From: an uncultured Bacteroidales bacterium | Lineage (GTDB): Bacteria; Bacteroidota; Bacteroidia; Bacteroidales; Bacteroidaceae | DNA length: 64,000 bases | Assembly (NCBI GenBank): GCA_945836755.1 | Contig: CAMAMB010000004.1 | Coordinates: 1 to 64,000 of the forward strand | Direction of reading: 5' to 3' | Shown: piece after piece, positions 1-11,602 of the stretch | Layout: the number at the start of each line of letters is the position of its first letter | How positions within the stretch are numbered: the stretch's first letter is position 1 | Position numbers and translations under genes: made by a program | The notes under the pieces: model-generated | Databases searched by the model: none | The model's input: the letters and a program-made list of their open reading frames with translations, nothing else | What the model was told of the DNA's origin: nothing

Positions 1-447
1 AAGTCTACAGGCTTGAGCTAACTCGCCTCAGACACACTTAGTGAAACACTACCTCCACCTTCGAGCGGCGTGACGGTCGTAAATCCTGCCATTGAGGATG
101 GTCCCCCATGCGAAGCGGGCCATGGCCTCGGCACGGAGGGACGGCGGAAGATGGCGGAGGCAGCTCGTGAGATAGTCATCAATGTCACGCCATGACTGCT
201 CCATCTTCCGGAAGGGGCGGAGTGGCACGCGCTGAGAGGAAAGCGGAAGAGTCGTATTTGTCCCAGTGGCGAAGATGTGACTTGACGTCTAAGCCTTGTG
301 TGTGCTCGGCAATGAGCCCAGCTCAGCGACTAAGTCAAGCACGGTGTCGTTATTACCCGGCCACCTGCCATCTGCCACCCAACGGCTGAGAAGGGAGGAA
401 TGTAAGCGTATGATGAAGAGGATAGTATACAAGATAGTTGTAAGAAA
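1..447. other. Window start, no convincing gene
   Basis: This stretch lies downstream of galK and holds no gene I can support. On the minus strand a 51-codon open frame runs from an ATG at 204 to a stop at 49, and the same frame stays open upstream to about 287. Its predicted peptide is rich in Arg and Ala (for example WRDIDDYLTSCLRHLPPSLR) and I do not recognise it. The 49-250 part appears more GC-rich than the bases around it, so it may be the remnant of a lost gene. That is only a guess. Confidence 0.3.
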
Positions 448-475
448 ATGGCCGTGTATTTGTTGATACACGGCC
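442..475 (-). terminator. Terminator of the gal operon
   Basis: A perfect 10-bp stem GGCCGTGTAT (450-459) pairs with ATACACGGCC (466-475) around a TTGTTG loop. Read on the minus strand it is followed by ATTTTCTT (449-442). It sits 25 bases past the galK stop, as expected for an intrinsic terminator. Confidence 0.75.
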
Positions 476-500
476 ACTTTTAAAGAATGTGCGAAAAGAA

Positions 501-1661
501 TTAACAGAGTTTGCGGGCGCCGTCACCAATGACTACGTCAATAACGATAGGCTCTTTACCAAACTTCTCCTTGTAGGCTTTCTTGGCCGTGGTGATGAAG
601 TTCTCGTAGAGATCCTCGCTCACAAGGTTGATGGTACAACCGCCAAAGCCACCGCCCATGATACGGGAACCGGTGACGCCGCAGCTGTGAGCAACGTCGT
701 TGAGGAAGTCGAGCTCGGGGCAAGATACCTCATACTCCTTGCTCAGGCCATGATGTGTCTCGTACATCTTTTTGCCTACTTCCTCGTAGTCGCCTTCTTC
801 GAGAGCTACACAGACTTCCAGCACGCGGTACTTCTCACCGATGACGTACTTGGCGCGGAGAGCATCTTCCTCGCTCACCATACTACGCACCTCATCAAGC
901 ATATCGTAAGAGGCATCACGAAGGGTGTTCACCTCGGGGTGAAGCTTCTGCATGGCAGCTACCACGTTCTCGCAGCTCTTGCGACGGTCGTTGTAAGCCG
1001 AAGAGGCAAGGTCGTGCTTCACCTGAGAGTTGAGCAGAACGAGTTTATAGCCCTGAGGATCAAATGGGAAGTACTTATACTGGAGTGAACGGCAGTCAAG
1101 GCGCATGAGGCTGCCCTTCTTGCCAAACACAGAGGCGAACTGGTCCATGATGCCGCAGTTGCAGCCAATATAGTTGTGCTCGGTAGCCTGACCGACCTTG
1201 GCGAGCGTAAACTTGTCAATCTTATTGTCGCCGAAGAGGTCGTTGATGGCAAAGGCGAACGTACTTTCGAGAGCAGCAGAGGAAGACATACCTGCACCGA
1301 GGGGCACGTCGCCGGCAAAGGCGGTGTTGAAACCCTCAACGGGAACGCCGAGCTTCATCATTTCACGGCATACACCATAGACGAAACGGAAGTGAGTGGC
1401 GGAAGGACCCTTGTCGTCGTCAAGTGAGAACTCTACATAGTCCTTCAAGTCGATGGAGTAAGCGCGCACCTTGCGTGTGCCGTTGGGCTTAATCTCGGCA
1501 ATGACGCCCTGTTCTACAGCACCGGGGAACACGAAACCACCATTGTAGTCGGTATGCTCACCGATGAGGTTGATGCGACCGGGGGAGGCATATACTGATC
1601 CTGTGCTGCCGTCAAAGTGTTCGATGAAGCGGCTTCTAACGTCTTCGATAGTCAATTTCAT
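501..1661 (-). CDS. galK: Galactokinase
   Basis: Cytoplasmic GHMP-family kinase that phosphorylates alpha-D-galactose at C1 using ATP, the committed step of the Leloir pathway. The 386-residue length is typical. The galactokinase signature GRINLIGEHTDYNGG is near residue 28, the glycine/serine-rich ATP loop PLGAGMSSSAALES is near residue 120, and the third GHMP motif GSRIMGGGFGGCTINLV is near residue 340. It is the last gene of a minus-strand operon after galM and a sugar permease, about 45 bp from the permease, and a strong terminator follows. galT and galE are not in this operon and must lie elsewhere if the pathway is complete. The identification is secure. Confidence 0.97.
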   Translation of the reverse strand: MKLTIEDVRSRFIEHFDGSTGSVYASPGRINLIGEHTDYNGGFVFPGAVEQGVIAEIKPNGTRKVRAYSIDLKDYVEFSLDDDKGPSATHFRFVYGVCREMMKLGVPVEGFNTAFAGDVPLGAGMSSSAALESTFAFAINDLFGDNKIDKFTLAKVGQATEHNYIGCNCGIMDQFASVFGKKGSLMRLDCRSLQYKYFPFDPQGYKLVLLNSQVKHDLASSAYNDRRKSCENVVAAMQKLHPEVNTLRDASYDMLDEVRSMVSEEDALRAKYVIGEKYRVLEVCVALEEGDYEEVGKKMYETHHGLSKEYEVSCPELDFLNDVAHSCGVTGSRIMGGGFGGCTINLVSEDLYENFITTAKKAYKEKFGKEPIVIDVVIGDGARKLC

Positions 1662-1705
1662 AGTGTGGATATTTTATGGAGGTTAGTAATAGATGCAAGA
1701 GGACA

Positions 1706-2974
1706 TTATTCGGCTTTCTTGGAAACGCGGCTACCAACAAGGGCGTAGAACAGAATGTAGGCAGCGCAGAATACTACAACCCAGAAGCTATTGATATAGC
1801 CGGCTACGTCTGCGACAGAAGCCTGGATAAACATCATGACAGCACAGCCAAATACCATCGTCATGAAAATACCCGAAGCGATGGCAGTGTATCTGCCAAG
1901 ACCTTCAACTGCCATGTTGAAGATACCGCCCCACATCACTGAGGTGCAGAGACCAACGAGCAGGAAGGCAAAGATGCCGAGGGGAACTTCTTGCCAGATG
2001 AGTTCAAGCTTGCCCCAGTCTACGCCCGGGAAGTTCACAGTTACTCCGGCAGGAGCAAACATGCCGAAGAGAACAAGCAGTAGGGTGAGGGTGGACACGG
2101 TGGTAATCATGGTGCGGCTGGAAACCTTACCGCCGATGCTGGCGCCTACCAAACGGCCGATGAGCATCATGAACCAATAAACAGCCACGAGCATGCCGAC
2201 TGTACCGGCAGGAATACCTTCGCCGATGAGGTATAGGTTCACGAAGTTAGGTACACCAACCTCAATACCCATATACAGGAAGATGGCAAGAGCACCGAGG
2301 GCAAAATGGCGATAGCTCATAGCTTCCTTGATAAGCTCCACCTGCACAGGAGCCTGCTCGGGTTCTTCAATCTTGGTGAAGCAGATGACAACAAATGCTA
2401 CCACGAAAATAGCCAGGGCAATCATCAAGGCTGGAGTAGCATCGTCTATCTTGGCCTTAGCGGCATCTCCAATAAGAGCACCCATGAGGATGTAACAAGC
2501 CACGGCAGCAGACGAGTTGAACACACCACCTAACTGAATGAGCTGGTTGCCCTTGTTGCCACCACCTCCGAGGAGGTTGAGCATAGGGTTCACCACACAA
2601 TTGAGGATGGCCATGCAGAGACCTGCGATGAAAGCACCGGTGAGGTAAACGCCGAAGACGAGACCCAGATTTTCTTGTGCGTCGAGCTGGCCGCTAAACC
2701 ACTGAATAAGAATGCCAATGATGCCAACAACGAGGCCAATGAGGGCCGTCTTCTTGTAGCCGAATTTTGCGATGAGCATACCGGCGGGAATACCCATGAC
2801 TAAGTAAGCCACGAAGTTACCGTAGTTGCCGATTTGCGCCAGCACATTAGAGATTTCTCCCTGGTTCTTGATAATGGTTGCCATCGGCGTACAAAGGTTC
2901 GTCACGAAGGCAATCATGGCGAAGAGCGCTATCATCACGATGATGGCTCCCCATTGCTTTTGTTGATTACTCAT
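1706..2974 (-). CDS. MFS sugar permease (galactose/glucose type)
   Basis: Inner-membrane major facilitator protein of 422 residues with about 12 hydrophobic segments. The start resembles FucP/GluP-like Bacteroidetes sugar symporters (Met, then a short polar stretch, then IVMIALFAMIAFVTNLCTPM), and the loop motif between TM2 and TM3 reads AKFGYKK. Its position between galM and galK on the same strand points to galactose or a related hexose as substrate, taken up with a cation. That assignment comes from context: the sequence shows only the transporter family. It is separated from galM by a 190-bp gap with a large inverted repeat, so its expression may be partly uncoupled from galM. Confidence 0.85.
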   Translation of the reverse strand: MSNQQKQWGAIIVMIALFAMIAFVTNLCTPMATIIKNQGEISNVLAQIGNYGNFVAYLVMGIPAGMLIAKFGYKKTALIGLVVGIIGILIQWFSGQLDAQENLGLVFGVYLTGAFIAGLCMAILNCVVNPMLNLLGGGGNKGNQLIQLGGVFNSSAAVACYILMGALIGDAAKAKIDDATPALMIALAIFVVAFVVICFTKIEEPEQAPVQVELIKEAMSYRHFALGALAIFLYMGIEVGVPNFVNLYLIGEGIPAGTVGMLVAVYWFMMLIGRLVGASIGGKVSSRTMITTVSTLTLLLVLFGMFAPAGVTVNFPGVDWGKLELIWQEVPLGIFAFLLVGLCTSVMWGGIFNMAVEGLGRYTAIASGIFMTMVFGCAVMMFIQASVADVAGYINSFWVVVFCAAYILFYALVGSRVSKKAE

Positions 2975-3093
2975 TTGATGTTGGGTTTTGATTTATTGAA
3001 CTTAGAATTAAATGTATTTCAGCAGGACCTATGGTCCCTATAAGGCTAAGCCTATTATAGGAGAAACGGTTGACGATGCTTCTTAATATGCCT

Positions 3094-3151
3094 TGAGTTG
3101 ACGCTCAGACCATGTTCACTATCAATGGTGAGTAGTTTAAGCGTCAACTCA
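3094..3151. repeat. Intercistronic inverted repeat, galM-permease
   Basis: A 12-bp perfect inverted repeat, TGAGTTGACGCT (3094-3105) and AGCGTCAACTCA (3140-3151), lies between galM and the permease. Inside it TCAC/GTGA form a smaller stem. No clear U-run follows on the minus strand, so it may be an mRNA-stabilising or partial-termination hairpin rather than a full terminator. Confidence 0.5.
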
Positions 3152-3164
3152 GCATGTAATGTAT

Positions 3165-4250
3165 CTATTCTATGCCAAATTTGTAGATAGTCTTCTGTGT
3201 ATATACCTGACCGGGTTTAAGGACCACGGAGGGGAAGTAAGCTCGGTTAGGACTATCGGGGAAGTGCTGTGCTTCAAAACAGAGTGCCGAACGGCGGCCG
3301 AAGGTGGCCCCGAACTGTCCCTTGTAACCATCAGCCCAATTGTCCGAGTAGAATTGTACGCCGGGCTCAGTGGTATACACTTCCATGGAGCGACCGGATT
3401 TAGGCTCTACAATCTTGGCAGCGAAGGTCAATTCCCCAGGCTCGTGTTTATTGAGAACAAAACAATGGTCATAGCCAGCACCATTCTTAATTTGCTCATT
3501 GGACTCATCATCAATGAAGTCGCCCACAGCATGGGGAGTTGTAAAGTCGAAGGGGGTACCCTTTACACTGCGAATTTCTCCCGTGGGGATACTATTTTCA
3601 TCAATGGGGATATAGAAGTCGGCGTTAATCTGGCAGATAACGTCCTCGCAAGTGGGTGTGGGATTAGCTATGCCGGCAAGTGAGAAGAAGCCGTGACTCG
3701 TCATATTGACGATGGTCTTCTTGTTGGTTGTACCTTTGTAGTCTATCTTCAACTCATTATCATCAGTCAGAGAATACATCACCGTCATGCTCAGCTCGCC
3801 AGGAAATCCTTCTTCATAATAAGCAGATACATAACGAAGTACAAGCGTTTTTTCGTTCACTTGTTCAGCATCCCAAACACGAGCATGGAAGCCAGTAGGC
3901 CCTCCATGAAGATGGTTAGGGCCATTGTTCACTGCAAGGCTATATTCCTTGCCATTGAGTGTAAACTTACCATGGCATATACGATTGCCATAACGTCCCA
4001 CGAGAGTAGAGAGGAAAGGCTCAGGCGAGCTTACACAATCGTCAATGTTGTCATGACCTTGAATAATGTTAGCAAAGTTGCCTTCTTTATCAGGCACCAT
4101 AATGGCCACTAACGCACCACCGTAATTGGTAATAGCCACCTCCATTCCATTGGCATTGTGCAAGAAATAGAGGTCAGTTTGCTTGCCTTGGATAACTTTT
4201 TGGAAATCTGATTTTTTAAGTCCGCTGACAGACTTGACTTCGTCTTCCAT
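3165..4250 (-). CDS. galM: Aldose 1-epimerase (mutarotase)
   Basis: Interconverts the alpha and beta anomers of galactose so that galactokinase receives its substrate. From the ATG at 4250 the protein has 361 residues, normal for the family. Visible landmarks are the N-terminal NYGGALVAIMVPDK strand, the GRYGNRI motif, the NNGPNHLHGG motif with the active-site His, and the late acidic stretch around TTEPGVQFY. The open frame extends 32 codons further upstream to 4346, but the putative promoter at 4334-4364 would start transcription near 4327, so the 4250 start is preferred. It is the first gene of the gal operon. Confidence 0.94.
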   Translation of the reverse strand: MEDEVKSVSGLKKSDFQKVIQGKQTDLYFLHNANGMEVAITNYGGALVAIMVPDKEGNFANIIQGHDNIDDCVSSPEPFLSTLVGRYGNRICHGKFTLNGKEYSLAVNNGPNHLHGGPTGFHARVWDAEQVNEKTLVLRYVSAYYEEGFPGELSMTVMYSLTDDNELKIDYKGTTNKKTIVNMTSHGFFSLAGIANPTPTCEDVICQINADFYIPIDENSIPTGEIRSVKGTPFDFTTPHAVGDFIDDESNEQIKNGAGYDHCFVLNKHEPGELTFAAKIVEPKSGRSMEVYTTEPGVQFYSDNWADGYKGQFGATFGRRSALCFEAQHFPDSPNRAYFPSVVLKPGQVYTQKTIYKFGIE

Positions 4251-4333
4251 AGTCTTATGATTTAAGGTGTTAGAGTTGAGGTCAATAAAATGAACAGGTA
4301 CTATATACTCGGGCTTTTGCCATGTATACGAAG

Positions 4334-4364
4334 CAAAAGTGCACAAAACTTTCTTAACTTCAAA
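4334..4364 (-). promoter_or_regulatory. Bacteroidales-type promoter of the gal operon
   Basis: Reading the minus strand, a TTTG box (4364-4361) is followed after exactly 19 bases by CACTTTTG (4341-4334), which matches the Bacteroidales -7 consensus TAnnTTTG with one change. Transcription would begin near 4327, leaving a leader of about 77 bases before the galM ATG at 4250. Confidence 0.6.
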
Positions 4365-4493
4365 GAAATGTGTGGAAAAATAATGCTTAGAGCAAGCATC
4401 GGCTCAGTAGATTAGCTGATAATCAATACCGCGTGTCATGCTCTATCGCCGGAGTTGGAGACGCGCGAGGGACACCTGGAGTAGTTCGATAAG

Positions 4494-5834
4494 CTATCGG
4501 CGTGATACGGCTATATACACTAAGGCCACGGCAGCCAACGCCACCGGATAGAAGAGACATGGAATAATGTCGAAGGGAGTAAGCAAAGAAAGACCAGCCG
4601 CCATTAGCAGTTGCGCCCCATAAGGCAGTACACCCTGAACCACACATGAGAAGGTATCAAGCAATCCTGCTGTACGGCGCGGCGACAAACCATATCGAAC
4701 AGCTACAGACTTGGCAATTTCTCCTACGGAGAGAATGGCCACTGTATTATTGGCAGTACATACATTAGTTAGAGCAACCAGCATCGAAAGACAGAACTCA
4801 GCGCCACGCTTACCACTTATACGCCGCGTAAGGCCACGCACCAACCATGTTACTCCCCCACCCTTTCGTACCACAGCCAGCATACCACCTGCCATCATCG
4901 AGACAAGGATTAAGTCGCTCATAGAAAGAACGCCGGCATTGAGTGCTTCAAGCCAGGATGTGACTGTGAGATTTCCAAAGGCAATGCCAATCACTCCTGT
5001 TAGGGCAACACCAACTGTCAGTACTAACAACACGTTGATGCCCATTAAGGCAAGGACGAGAACCATGACATAGGGAAGTATCTTGTAATAAATGCCTGTG
5101 CCCACAATGACATTGTCCATGGTCAGACTTTGCGTTTCATGTCTACCTATGAACAAGTACATTATCAATACAATAGCTGCTGCCGGGATGGCAATGCGAA
5201 TATTAGCTTTAAACTTATCTATCATAGAGCAGCCTTGTGTCTTTGTAGCTGCAACTGTCGTGTCTGAGATAAAGGAAAGGTTGTCACCAAAGAAAGCACC
5301 TCCTACTATAGCGCCTACAAGTAATGGAAGATTACCACCCAATCTACTACTCATCTCAACAGCTACCGGCACAATAGATGCTATAGTACCCACCGATGTC
5401 CCGACGCACAGACTAACCAAGCAAGCGCACAAAAACAAACCTGCAGCAAAATAGGAAGGAGGAATTAATCCCACACATAAATCAACTACTCCACTCACAG
5501 CACCCATCTCACGAGCAGCATTTGCAAATGCACCAGCAAGCACAAATATCCACACCATAAGTAGCAGGTCGGGGTCACCTGCTCCGCTAGAATATATTCG
5601 CAAGCCGCTTGACATATCATAGCCACGCAAAGTCAACAAAGCAGCTACTGAGGTAATTAGGAATACCACTATCATTGGCAATGACAAGCCTATGATGCCA
5701 CTCATACCATTAAGAGTCATAAGGACTACCAACAAGAGCAATGGCAATAAGGCTACCCAACCGCGTCGACGTACTTTGTGAGGTCGAGGATGCTTCAATG
5801 AATTATTATATGATATGGCGGAGTGAATGACCAT
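4494..5834 (-). CDS. nhaC: NhaC-family Na+/H+ antiporter
   Basis: Multi-pass inner-membrane protein of the NhaC family, expected to exchange sodium and protons. From the chosen ATG at 5834 it has 446 residues and a dozen or so hydrophobic segments. The conserved block GGAFFGDNLSFISDTTVAATKTQG and the later TANNTVAILSVGEIAK stretch are characteristic of NhaC and related Na+-coupled carriers. The frame is open 19 codons further upstream, but those residues are weakly conserved in type and 5834 gives a short polar lead before the first membrane segment. It is transcribed alone, divergent from nagA. Na+ handling would fit a cell that also makes the Na+-pumping Nqr complex. Substrate could differ, since some relatives carry organic acids. 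Confidence 0.85.
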   Translation of the reverse strand: MVIHSAISYNNSLKHPRPHKVRRRGWVALLPLLLLVVLMTLNGMSGIIGLSLPMIVVFLITSVAALLTLRGYDMSSGLRIYSSGAGDPDLLLMVWIFVLAGAFANAAREMGAVSGVVDLCVGLIPPSYFAAGLFLCACLVSLCVGTSVGTIASIVPVAVEMSSRLGGNLPLLVGAIVGGAFFGDNLSFISDTTVAATKTQGCSMIDKFKANIRIAIPAAAIVLIMYLFIGRHETQSLTMDNVIVGTGIYYKILPYVMVLVLALMGINVLLVLTVGVALTGVIGIAFGNLTVTSWLEALNAGVLSMSDLILVSMMAGGMLAVVRKGGGVTWLVRGLTRRISGKRGAEFCLSMLVALTNVCTANNTVAILSVGEIAKSVAVRYGLSPRRTAGLLDTFSCVVQGVLPYGAQLLMAAGLSLLTPFDIIPCLFYPVALAAVALVYIAVSRR

Positions 5835-6205
5835 AGTGCAGGGATATATAAACAATAAAACAAATCGCAAATTGCTCGTTGACGGCAACAACTAATAGAG
5901 ACTGACAGGGAGACTGGTAATGTTAGATAGTGTCAGACATAACTTTAGTAGTTGCCAAAAACACCTACAAAAATAGTTGTTTAAAAGATAATTATCTCAC
6001 GTGCCTCTCCTATTTCTAATATTGTATTCGTATATTTGCTGCGATTAGCAAGTAGCCACAACCATATAATCTACCTTATGGGTGATGGTTTCCGCAATTC
6101 GTTCTCTTTAAATTATGCTAAGTGCTTGTTGAAGGCATTACCTATATCACGCAATAGATAGATTGTCAAGATACTCAAATAACTAACCACATCATCATTT
6201 CAACT
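5835..6205. promoter_or_regulatory. Divergent promoter region nhaC / nagA
   Basis: A 371-bp AT-rich gap between two divergent genes. A -7-like TATATTTG (6031-6038) faces nagA and TATTTTTG (minus strand, 5975-5968) faces nhaC. Neither has a clear TTG box at the expected distance, so only the -7 elements are supported. No open frame or repeat stands out. Confidence 0.35.
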
Positions 6206-7366
6206 ATGTTAAAACAAATCGTCAATTGCCGCATTCTCAGTCCATCAGGCTGGATAGAGGGCGGTTCGTTAGTAATTGAAGGAAATAAAATAAAGGCTGT
6301 CTCCAATAGTGATTTACCTATTGCCGGTGCCCAACAAATAGATGCAAACGGAGGTATCGTTGCCCCTGGTGGTATCGAAATGCACGTTCATGGAGGAGGT
6401 GGCCGTGACTTTATGGAAGGTACAGAAGAGGCCTTCCGTGTAGCAGTGGAGGCCCATCTCCAGCATGGTACCACAGCTATTTATCCAACTCTATCATCTT
6501 CGACTGTACCCATGATAGAGGCCGCTTGTGAGACCTGCGATAAAATGATGGCAGAGCCAGACTCACCCGTCATGGGCCTCCACCTCGAAGGTCCATACTT
6601 TAACCCTGCACAAGCCGGTGCACAAATACCAGAATGGATAAAGCCCCCCGTAGCCGAAGAGTATGTACCGCTAATGAAAAAATATGCTTGCCTGAAACGC
6701 TGGGATGAAGCCCCTGAACTTCCCGGAAGCATCGACTTTATCAAGAGCTGTAAGAAGCATGATATTCTTCCTTCTATCGGTCACACACGTGCCACATATT
6801 CGGATGTCCATGCTGCTAATGAAGCAGGAATGACTCACGCTACCCATTTTTATAATGCCATGCCTGTCGTATACAAGAAACGTGAGTTCAAGGAAGCTGG
6901 CACGGTTGAAAGTATTTTCGCAGAGCAAAATATGACTGTGGAGATGATCGCAGACGGCATACATGTACCTCCCGTCATGCTGCGTATGATTTATCAGATT
7001 AAGGGCGTTGATAAGACTGCACTTGTAACTGACTCCTTAGCTTGCGCTTGTACTCATGGAGATGCTGCCTTCGACCCACGTGTAATCCTCGAAGATGGTG
7101 TGTGCAAATTGGCAGACCGCTCTGCCCTGGCAGGCAGTATAGCCACCATGGACCGCCTTATACGCACTTGCGTGCAGCAAGCCAACATTCCTCTTGAAGA
7201 CGCCCTGACAATGTCAAGCCTTACCCCAGCACGCATCATGGGCATAGATGACCGCAAGGGCTCACTCGAGGTTGGCAAGGATGCAGACGTGGTAATCTAT
7301 TCTGCAGATGAACTTGAGCTGAAATACGTAATGCAGATGGGACGCGAGGTGGTTAACACACTCTAA
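6206..7366 (+). CDS. nagA: N-acetylglucosamine-6-phosphate deacetylase
   Basis: Cytoplasmic amidohydrolase that removes acetate from GlcNAc-6-phosphate, giving GlcN-6-phosphate for glycolysis or wall synthesis. The 386-residue protein shows the metal-binding HVHGGGG (H60, H62), the HLEGPYFNP motif near residue 128 that carries the metal ligand Glu, GHTRA near 192, HATHFYNAMP near 213, and a catalytic Asp in the LVTDSLA stretch near 275. It stands alone here: nagB is not adjacent. A hairpin follows at 7414-7455. Confidence 0.95.
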   Translation: MLKQIVNCRILSPSGWIEGGSLVIEGNKIKAVSNSDLPIAGAQQIDANGGIVAPGGIEMHVHGGGGRDFMEGTEEAFRVAVEAHLQHGTTAIYPTLSSSTVPMIEAACETCDKMMAEPDSPVMGLHLEGPYFNPAQAGAQIPEWIKPPVAEEYVPLMKKYACLKRWDEAPELPGSIDFIKSCKKHDILPSIGHTRATYSDVHAANEAGMTHATHFYNAMPVVYKKREFKEAGTVESIFAEQNMTVEMIADGIHVPPVMLRMIYQIKGVDKTALVTDSLACACTHGDAAFDPRVILEDGVCKLADRSALAGSIATMDRLIRTCVQQANIPLEDALTMSSLTPARIMGIDDRKGSLEVGKDADVVIYSADELELKYVMQMGREVVNTL

Positions 7367-7413
7367 GTTCTACCATCTACATCGTCTTATAGTTCCCCCA
7401 TATATATAGCTTT

Positions 7414-9215
<1,802 letters not shown>

Positions 9216-9527
9216 CCACAATCTCTGCTCCATATCTACATTCTCCTCATACCATCCCATCAACGGTAAGCCGTCTTTCCTCTTGGATATATTCTTTGCT
9301 CTCCCAGTCCAGGACAGATATGATATACCACTCATTTCATCCCAGGACAAAGAGCCAAACGATTTCAAATCTTTTCTTGAGAGACGATGGACACCTAATT
9401 ATCGTGCACTCCAAGAGGCATGGATGTCATCATCCCTAAGCTACTTAGGGACACATCATATCGCCACATTAGACGTATCCTCATGTAAGATGCCATTTTG
9501 GAGTATACTCATTCTAAAAATCTCATC
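9216..9527. other. pyrG-yidC spacer
   Basis: A 312-bp gap with no convincing gene. Two overlapping short frames here lack any recognisable protein features. The only structure is a small perfect hairpin, CCCTAAG (9434-9440) with CTTAGGG (9444-9450), which has no T-run after it. Confidence 0.4.
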
Positions 9528-11408
9528 ATGGACAAAAACACAGTCATTGGTCTCATACTCATGGTACTGGTGCTAATAGGTTTTAGCTGGTATCAAAATC
9601 AACAGATTACTCCTCCAGCTCCGGCGGAGCCTACTGCTAACACCCCATTGCAGCAGGATAATGAAAAGGCCAAGGTGTCTTCCAATGCTATCATTGCTCC
9701 TTCTGCGGTTGATAGTACAGCCATCTTTTATGGTGCCTCTCATGGAACGGCACAGGACATAGTCTTGAAGAACAATAAGGTGGAGGTTACCCTCTCCACA
9801 AAAGGCGCTTCAATTAAGCAGGTTCGTCTCAACGAGTATAAGAGCTACACAGACTTCGAAGCAGGTCATGACAATCCCTTAACCCTTTATTCTTCCAATC
9901 AGGCTGCCCTTGACATGGGCATCTCTCTGAAGAGTGGGAACTGTAACCTATCTGACTACTACTTCACACCCATAGAAGTCTCTGACTCCACCGCTGTCAT
10001 GCAGCTTCAAGGTAGAGATAGTCTGGCTTGCATAGAACTCACCTACAAGCTACTACCTGATAATTACCTCGTGAATGTCTCGGTCCGTACCATAGCTATG
10101 GCCGGTCAATTTGCTTCTGCTGAGACAGGGCTCTCCCTACAATGGAAAGACAAGGTCGCACAGCAGGAGAAGGGCTTCTACTTTGAGAACATGTATTCGA
10201 CCCTTACCTACAAGGTTCATGGTGATGATACACATAAGCTTTCAGAGCAGGAAAGTGATGAAGAAACTGCCGAAGGATTAGTCGATTGGGTCGCGTTCAA
10301 AAACCAATACTTCAGCTCTGTCCTCATTGCTCAGCGCCCTCTCAAGGAGGCTTATTTCAAGAGTCACCAGGAAGAAGAGCATAGCGGTTTCCTCAAGTCC
10401 TATCAGGCTGATATGACAGCCTCTTTAGACATCACAGGGCAGAAGGCCACCGTCTTCCAATTCTATTTTGGCCCCAATAATTATCGTCTGCTTCAGTCTA
10501 TGGATGACTACAAAATTACTGAGCATGACAACGAGCTTCAGGGGCTTGTCTATCTTGGCTGGCCCATTGTGAAATGGATTAACCGCTACTTCACCCTCTA
10601 TGTCTTTGACTTCTTCACACGTTTAGGCCTCCCCATGGGCATTGTGCTCTTGCTAATTACCATTTTGTTGCGTGTCATCGTTTACGTGCCCACTCGCAAA
10701 AGCTACTTGAGCAGTGCCAAGATGCGGGTGTTGAAGCCCAAAATTGATGAGATAGCTGCAAAATATCCTAAGAAGGAGGATGCTATGAAGCGCCAGCAGG
10801 AGACCATGACTCTATATAGCCGCTACGGTGTGAGCCCCATGGGAGGTTGCCTGCCTATGCTTATTCAGATGCCCATCTGGATAGCCATGTTCAATTTTGT
10901 GCCTAATGCTATTGAGTTGCGCCAGGAAAGTTTCCTCTGGGCCAATGACTTATCCACCTACGATAGTCTCATTTCTTGGGACATGCATATTTGGGGGCTT
11001 GGCAACCATCTCAGCCTATTCTGTCTCTTATTCTGTGCAACTAACCTCCTGTACAGTGTCATGACCATGCGTCAGCAGCGTGAAACCATGTCCGGTGAAC
11101 AGGCTGAGCAAATGAAGATTATGCAGTGGATGATGATGCTGATGCCTCTCTTCTTCTTCTTCATGTTCAACAAATACTCTGCCGGTCTAAACTACTACTA
11201 CTTCATATCTCTGCTATTCAGTGCACTGACCATGTGGTGGCTTCGCCGCACGACAGATGACGAGAAACTTCTTGCCAAGCTGGAGGCTTATTACGAGGAA
11301 CATAAAAACAAGCCCTCCTCGGGTATGGGAAGCCGCTATGAGGCCCTGCTCAAGAAGCAAGAAGACCTGTTGAAGAAACAGCGTGAGGCTCAACAACATC
11401 GCAAATAG
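9528..11408 (+). CDS. yidC: Membrane protein insertase YidC
   Basis: Inserts proteins into the inner membrane, alone or with SecYEG. From the ATG at 9528 the protein has 626 residues: an N-terminal anchor (VIGLILMVLVLIGFSW), a large periplasmic domain (about 60-350), and the conserved five-segment core containing GLPMGIVLLLITILLRVIVY and the MGGCLPMLIQMPIWIAMFN region, which are diagnostic. A basic, coiled C-terminal tail (KKQEDLLKKQREAQQ) resembles the ribosome-contacting tail of other YidC proteins. The frame opens 10 codons earlier, but 9528 begins directly with the anchor. Confidence 0.96.
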   Translation: MDKNTVIGLILMVLVLIGFSWYQNQQITPPAPAEPTANTPLQQDNEKAKVSSNAIIAPSAVDSTAIFYGASHGTAQDIVLKNNKVEVTLSTKGASIKQVRLNEYKSYTDFEAGHDNPLTLYSSNQAALDMGISLKSGNCNLSDYYFTPIEVSDSTAVMQLQGRDSLACIELTYKLLPDNYLVNVSVRTIAMAGQFASAETGLSLQWKDKVAQQEKGFYFENMYSTLTYKVHGDDTHKLSEQESDEETAEGLVDWVAFKNQYFSSVLIAQRPLKEAYFKSHQEEEHSGFLKSYQADMTASLDITGQKATVFQFYFGPNNYRLLQSMDDYKITEHDNELQGLVYLGWPIVKWINRYFTLYVFDFFTRLGLPMGIVLLLITILLRVIVYVPTRKSYLSSAKMRVLKPKIDEIAAKYPKKEDAMKRQQETMTLYSRYGVSPMGGCLPMLIQMPIWIAMFNFVPNAIELRQESFLWANDLSTYDSLISWDMHIWGLGNHLSLFCLLFCATNLLYSVMTMRQQRETMSGEQAEQMKIMQWMMMLMPLFFFFMFNKYSAGLNYYYFISLLFSALTMWWLRRTTDDEKLLAKLEAYYEEHKNKPSSGMGSRYEALLKKQEDLLKKQREAQQHRK

Positions 11409-11474
11409 CCTTCCGTCTAATCGCAAGATGCTAAGTTGACAGACTATCTACCTATCCATTTGTTGATACATAGG

Positions 11475-11507
11475 CCCACTGGGTGGCTTATCCAGTGGGT
11501 CTATTTT
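11475..11507 (+). terminator. Terminator after yidC
   Basis: CCCACTGG (11475-11482) and CCAGTGGG (11492-11499) form a stem followed by TCTATTTT. Just before it lies an imperfect hairpin with a TTGTTG loop (11451-11474), whose loop matches the one in the galK terminator. Confidence 0.7.
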
Positions 11508-11602
11508 GTGAGAACCACCCATAGTTTATCCCGCCTATAATAACCATCGCATAGTAGCTCCCACTCATAAGACTATTGTGCCGGACCTCTTACATCCACT
11601 AC

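Noticed and set aside
489-1088. A 199-codon plus-strand open frame opposite galK
   Set aside because: It is antisense to a well-identified galactokinase and has no recognisable motif.
4251-4346. 32-codon N-terminal extension of galM
   Set aside because: The putative promoter lies within it, so these codons would not be transcribed.
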